DNA of 64,000 nucleotides, from positions 1 through 64,000 of the forward strand of contig NZ_REBQ01000109.1 in NCBI RefSeq assembly GCF_007692655.1. Reading direction: 5' to 3'. Numbering within the stretch: the stretch's first letter is position 1; every line of letters starts with the position of its first letter. Under the pieces are notes generated by a model. That model made no database searches. It saw only the letters and a list, made by a program, of their open reading frames with translations, and was not told the origin of the DNA. Made by a program: the position numbers and the translations under genes. Positions 59,940 to 64,000 of the stretch are shown piece by piece. The stretch comes from Halomonas sp. (lineage in GTDB: Bacteria > Pseudomonadota > Gammaproteobacteria > Pseudomonadales > Halomonadaceae).

Positions 59940-60896
59940 GTGCCGGATATCGTGGTGATGTTTTTTGTACTAGGCGTTGTTGCCGGGGTAGTGCGATCTG
60001 ATCTCAGCATTCCAAAAGCCGCCTACGATATCCTCAGCTTACTGTTGATGCTAACCATCGGCCTCAAGGGCGGCATGGCACTTCACGGCAGCTTGAGTCT
60101 CTCACTGTTGATCGAGCTGGCGGGAGTCACCCTGTTAGGGATCATCATTCCCCTGGTGATCTTTCCGGTGGTTCACTACCTGGTGCGGCTATCGCTGGCT
60201 GACAGTGCCAGCCTTGCGGCCCACTACGGCTCCGTTAGCGCGGGCACTTTTGCCGTGGCCCTGGCGTACACAGAAGCGCATAACCTGGTTACCGGCGGGC
60301 AAGTGACCCTCTACCTGGTACTGCTTGAACTACCGGCCATTATGCTAGGCCTATTGCTCTATCGGCGCTTCAGCCGTGGCAACACCGCCGCAACATCAGA
60401 AGTCAGCCACACATCAGGGCTATGGCATGAAACCCTGACCAACCGCGGCGTTATTCTGTTGGTGGGCGGTGTCATTATAGGCTGGCTATACGGCCCGGAT
60501 GCTGGCGAGTCGGTGACCGGTCTTTATACCAAAGCCTTCCATGGCATCCTGGCACTGTTCCTGTTGGAGATGGGCTTAGTCGCTGCGGAGACACTGCGCA
60601 GCCTGCGCTGGGGCCACAGCCGCTTGATTATGTTCGCACTAACGGCGCCTATTGTGCTTTCCTGCTTCGGGCTATTAATGGCGTACTGGTTAGGTCTGCC
60701 TGCCGGCTCAGCGGTGATTCTGGCAAGCCTTACCGCCAGCGCCTCCTATATTGCCGCCCCTGTCGCCATTCGCGCTGCTATTCCGGAGGCCAACATCGGC
60801 CTTGCCATGCTGGCATCGCTAGGCCTCACCTTCCCGTTCAATGTGTTGATCGGCATTCCGCTCTATCACTATCTGTGGATCTGGTTGGTGGGATAA
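59940..60896 (+). CDS. SbtA-like sodium-dependent bicarbonate permease
   Basis: A 318-residue membrane protein with about ten helices of the SbtA (DUF897) family, which imports bicarbonate with sodium. The first half ends HYGSVSAGTFAVALAYTE and the second contains LASLTASASYIAAPVAIRAAIPEANIGL, the paired discontinuous-helix regions of the family. It starts with GTG after AAAGGAG. In heterotrophs such permeases feed carboxylases and carbonic anhydrase. The last 28 bases overlap the convergent RND gene. Confidence 0.88.
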   Translation: MPDIVVMFFVLGVVAGVVRSDLSIPKAAYDILSLLLMLTIGLKGGMALHGSLSLSLLIELAGVTLLGIIIPLVIFPVVHYLVRLSLADSASLAAHYGSVSAGTFAVALAYTEAHNLVTGGQVTLYLVLLELPAIMLGLLLYRRFSRGNTAATSEVSHTSGLWHETLTNRGVILLVGGVIIGWLYGPDAGESVTGLYTKAFHGILALFLLEMGLVAAETLRSLRWGHSRLIMFALTAPIVLSCFGLLMAYWLGLPAGSAVILASLTASASYIAAPVAIRAAIPEANIGLAMLASLGLTFPFNVLIGIPLYHYLWIWLVG

Positions 60897-63800
60897 ATTG
60901 TGGTGTCCAAAGTAGAACTGTGATGGTTGGCCAGGGGGCCAGCCAGCTTACGTAGCGCCACGTAGAACACTGGGGTAAGGAACAGCCCAAACAGAGTGAC
61001 CCCGATCATGCCGGCAAATACCGCCGTGCCCAGGGCGGCCCGCACCTCGGCACCCGCTCCGGTGGCGATAACCAGCGGTAGCACGGCGGCGGTGAAGGTA
61101 ATGGAGGTCATGATAATGGGGCGCAGCCGCAGTCGGCAGGCCTCCAGGGCGGCATCTACGGTAGTTTTGCCCTGCAGTTCCAGCTCCCGAGCGAACTCCA
61201 CGATCAGGATGGCGTTCTTACACGCCAAGCCAATCAGCACCACCAGCCCCACCTGGACGAAAATATTGTTATCGCCGCCACCAAACCAGACGCCGATCAG
61301 CGCCGAGAGCATACACATGGGCACGATAAGGATCACCGCCAAGGGCAGCGTCCAGCTTTCGTAGAGCGCCGCCAGCACCAGAAACACCAGCAGGATTGAG
61401 AGCGGGAAGACCACCAGCGCGGCGTTACCCTGGGTGGACTGCTGGTAGCTCAAGTCAGTCCACTCGAATGCCATACCCGGCGGCAGCACCTCTAGCGCCA
61501 GCGCGTTGATGGCCTCCATAGCCTGGGCAGAGGAGAGCACCCTAGGGTCGGCCTCCCCGGCCAAGTCCGCCGCCGGATAGCCATTGTAGCGCAGCACCGG
61601 GTCTGGGCCGAAGGTTTGGGTAATGTTGACCAGCGTGCCGATCGGCACCATTTCCCCCTGATCATTACGGGTGCGCAGACGGGCGATATCTTCCACGCTG
61701 GCCCGGTAAGGGGCATCCGCCTGGGCAATCACCTGCCAAGTGCGGCCAAAGCGGTTGAAGTCATTGACATAGGTCGAGCCAAGATAGATCTGCAGGGTGT
61801 CGAACAGCTCGGTGAGCGGCACGCCCTGGGCTTTGGCTCTTAACCGATCCACCTGCGCATCCAACTGCGGCACATTGGACTGGTAGCTGCTGATGGGAAA
61901 TCCCATTCCCGGTATCTGAGCAATGGCACCCTGGAACTGATTGACCGACTCCTGCAAGGCTCCGTAACCCAGATTGCCGCGATCCTCAATAAACAGTTGG
62001 TAGCCCGAACCATTGCCTAGCCCTAGAATCGGGGGCGGCATAAAGGCAAACGCAAACCCCTCCTTCAGGCCGCCTATCCCCTGGTTAATCTGGGCGTTTA
62101 TCTCCGCGGCAGTGAGGCTGCGCTCGCCAAAGGGGCTAAGAGTAAGAAACACCACCCCGGTGTTGGAGGTGTTAGTAAACTGCAGTGCGTTGAGGCCCGG
62201 AAAGGCGATGGCGTGCTCGACGCCTTCGGTCTGCATGGCAATCTCCACCACCTCCTGGAGCATCTGATCGGTTCTCTCCAGGGAAGCGCCTTCCGGCAAG
62301 ATAACGCCAGCAATCAGGTACAGCTTGTCCTGCACTGGAATAAACCCAGGCGGTACCACTTTAAACATCACCCCGGTACCCGCTAGCAGCAGGGCGTAGA
62401 CCACAAACACCGCGCCCCGCCGCTTTAGGGAGCGCGCCACACCGCCCTGATACTTGGTAGAGCTGGCGTTAAAAAAGCGATTGAAGGGGCGGAAAATCCA
62501 GCCGAATAGCCAGTCAATCAGCCGGGTAAGGCGATCCTTAGGGGCGTCATGGGGCTTGAGCAGCATTGCCGCCAAGGCGGGCGACAGGGTCAGGGAATTA
62601 ATCGTGGAGATCACCGTGGAGATGGCAATGGTGACGGCAAACTGACGATAGAACTGCCCGGTAACTCCAGAAAGAAAGGCCATGGGGATAAACACCGCAC
62701 ACAGCACCAAGCCGATGGCAATGATCGGGCCGGAGACCTCCTTCATTGCCTGATGGGCCGCGGCCTGGGGGTTCAGCCCTTCGCTGATATTACGCTCGAC
62801 GTTTTCCACCACCACAATGGCGTCGTCCACCACAATCCCAATGGCCAGCACCAGACCAAACAGGGTCAGCGTGTTGATGGAGTACCCCAGCAGATAGAGC
62901 GCCCCAAAGGTGCCGATCACCGACACCGGCACCGCCAGCAGCGGAATAATCGAGGCGCGCCAGGTTTGCAGAAACAGGGTCACCACCAGCACCACCAGCA
63001 GCACCGCTTCCAGCAGAGTTTTCACCACCGCCTTGATGGAGTCACTGACAAAAATGGTGGTGTCGTAAACCGCCTCATACTCAACCCCCGCCGGGAACTG
63101 CGCGGCCAACTCATCCATGGTGGCCACCACCTGCTCGCGGATAGCCAGCGCATTGGCGCCCGGTGCCTGGAAAATACCGATGGCCACCGCGTCATTGCCA
63201 TCCAGCTGCGAGCGCAGGGTGTAGTCCCCGGCGCCCATCTCCAGCCGGGCCACATCTGAGAGCCGCAATATCTCGCCACTGTCACCGCGCCTCAGCACGA
63301 TATCGCCAAACTCCTCCACCGTTTCCAGCCGCCCCCGAGCGTTGATCAGGGTCAGAAAATCACTCGCCTCAATAGGCTCGGCGCCCAACTGCCCGGCGGA
63401 GACCTGCACATTCTGCTCGCGCATGGCAGCCACCACATCGCTGGCTGTTAAATCACGGGCAGCGACTCGACCTGGATCCAGCCAAGCGCGCATGGCGTAG
63501 TCACCGCCGCCAAATATCTGGGCATCGCCTACCCCTTCGAGTCGCGCCAAACGGTCTCTGACATGCAGACGCACGTAGTTGCGCAGGTAGAGGGTGTCGT
63601 ATTCGCCTCCCGGCGAGGTTAGGTGAACAACCATCAGGAAGGTGGGCGACTGCTTCTGGGTGGTGACTCCCTGGCGGCGCACGGCTTCCGGCAACCGCGC
63701 CTCGGCCTGGCTGACGCGGTTCTGCACCCGAACGGCGGCCTCCTCGGCATCGGTACCGGGGCGGAAGGTAACGGTCATCTGCAGTACGCCATCAGAGCCT

Positions 63801-64000
63801 GCGACGGACTTGAAGTACATCAAGTCCTCAACGCCATTGATGGCCTCCTCCAGTGGCGTCGCCACGGTCTCGGCGATCTCCTTCGGGTTGGCGCCGGGGT
63901 AGACCGTACGCACCACCACCGAGGGAGGCACCACATCCGGGTACTCGCTGATTGGCAGATTGGGGATGGAGATCAGCCCAATCGCCAGGATAATAATCGA
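60869..64000 (-). CDS. RND multidrug efflux transporter, HAE1 family (MexF/OqxB-like), 5' end outside window
   Basis: The frame is open to the window edge and gives 1,043 visible residues; only about 15-20 N-terminal residues appear to be missing. Proton-relay aspartates are in TM4 (IGIVVDDAIVVVENVER) and the lysine in TM10 (GLACKNAILIVEFA). Porter-domain segments PPSVVVRTVYPGANPKEIAETVATP and the large periplasmic loops are complete. The GGGDNNIFVQVGLVVLIGLACKN stretch resembles MexF/OqxB. Its stop lies 28 bases inside the SbtA-like gene. A membrane-fusion partner would be upstream, beyond the window. Confidence 0.94.
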   Translation of the reverse strand, partial: SIIILAIGLISIPNLPISEYPDVVPPSVVVRTVYPGANPKEIAETVATPLEEAINGVEDLMYFKSVAGSDGVLQMTVTFRPGTDAEEAAVRVQNRVSQAEARLPEAVRRQGVTTQKQSPTFLMVVHLTSPGGEYDTLYLRNYVRLHVRDRLARLEGVGDAQIFGGGDYAMRAWLDPGRVAARDLTASDVVAAMREQNVQVSAGQLGAEPIEASDFLTLINARGRLETVEEFGDIVLRRGDSGEILRLSDVARLEMGAGDYTLRSQLDGNDAVAIGIFQAPGANALAIREQVVATMDELAAQFPAGVEYEAVYDTTIFVSDSIKAVVKTLLEAVLLVVLVVTLFLQTWRASIIPLLAVPVSVIGTFGALYLLGYSINTLTLFGLVLAIGIVVDDAIVVVENVERNISEGLNPQAAAHQAMKEVSGPIIAIGLVLCAVFIPMAFLSGVTGQFYRQFAVTIAISTVISTINSLTLSPALAAMLLKPHDAPKDRLTRLIDWLFGWIFRPFNRFFNASSTKYQGGVARSLKRRGAVFVVYALLLAGTGVMFKVVPPGFIPVQDKLYLIAGVILPEGASLERTDQMLQEVVEIAMQTEGVEHAIAFPGLNALQFTNTSNTGVVFLTLSPFGERSLTAAEINAQINQGIGGLKEGFAFAFMPPPILGLGNGSGYQLFIEDRGNLGYGALQESVNQFQGAIAQIPGMGFPISSYQSNVPQLDAQVDRLRAKAQGVPLTELFDTLQIYLGSTYVNDFNRFGRTWQVIAQADAPYRASVEDIARLRTRNDQGEMVPIGTLVNITQTFGPDPVLRYNGYPAADLAGEADPRVLSSAQAMEAINALALEVLPPGMAFEWTDLSYQQSTQGNAALVVFPLSILLVFLVLAALYESWTLPLAVILIVPMCMLSALIGVWFGGGDNNIFVQVGLVVLIGLACKNAILIVEFARELELQGKTTVDAALEACRLRLRPIIMTSITFTAAVLPLVIATGAGAEVRAALGTAVFAGMIGVTLFGLFLTPVFYVALRKLAGPLANHHSSTLDTTIYPTNQIHR

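Noticed and set aside
62549-63259. Plus-strand open frame of 236 codons inside the RND pump gene
   Set aside because: It is antisense to strongly conserved RND coding sequence, has His/Gln-rich low-complexity translation and no ribosome site. It is a shadow of codon bias.
1-64000. CRISPR array, prophage, insertion sequence, integrase or tRNA-linked island
   Set aside because: No regularly spaced repeats, transposase or integrase motifs, or tRNA-like cloverleaf sequences were recognised on either strand.

Overview
The window reads as chromosome from a moderately halophilic gammaproteobacterium, most likely Halomonadaceae (Halomonas/Vreelandella type). This rests on the gene families, on an apparent GC content in the mid-50s, and on dense operons with clear Shine-Dalgarno sites. 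The attribution is by recognition; no search was run. About 60 protein genes fill almost all of the 64 kb. I see no rRNA, tRNA, CRISPR array, insertion sequence, integrase or plasmid/phage gene.

Layout. 1-2.6 kb: end of a cyanate/nitrate-type ABC transporter operon closing with cyanase. 2.7-14.6 kb: a fructosamine kinase, then a long minus-strand polyol operon (binding protein, two permeases, ATPase, HAD phosphatase, SDR dehydrogenase, mannitol-type dehydrogenase, xylulokinase, transaldolase) with a SorC-family regulator upstream. 14.7-21.5 kb: housekeeping and stress genes (YqfO-like, two Nudix, 2OG-Fe oxygenase, L,D-transpeptidase, PRC-barrel, OsmC, EamA, MOSC). 21.5-26.2 kb: gluconate module (LacI-type GntR, gluconokinase, TRAP transporter) with a GntR-like operator. 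26.4-32.9 kb: OhrR/Ohr peroxide pair, YgeA-type racemase, YghU, LpxR-like deacylase, YaeQ, GST, LysE. 33-38.3 kb: acyl-CoA catabolic operon. 38.4-44.3 kb: MFS, methyltransferase, VOC protein, a lipid acyltransferase between two related small membrane proteins, and ManC. 44.4-50.5 kb: osmoregulated periplasmic glucan locus (OpgB-like, OpgG, OpgH) plus an FkbM methyltransferase. 50.6-58.8 kb: the most unusual region. 58.9-64 kb: LysR plus SbtA-like bicarbonate permease, then an RND efflux pump cut by the window edge.

The 50.6-58.8 kb region groups a creatininase/ArfB-like hydrolase, a GTP cyclohydrolase II with a degenerate RibB domain, a deaminase-less RibD reductase, a flippase-like membrane protein, a glycosyltransferase fused to a methyltransferase, a PTPS/QueD-fold protein lacking the usual active-site residues, a BchC-like medium-chain dehydrogenase and a CDP-alcohol phosphatidyltransferase. 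Together these suggest an undescribed pathway from GTP to a reduced pyrimidine/pterin-like compound that is glycosylated, methylated and possibly attached to the membrane. The product is inference; the gene content and the residue changes are visible in the sequence.
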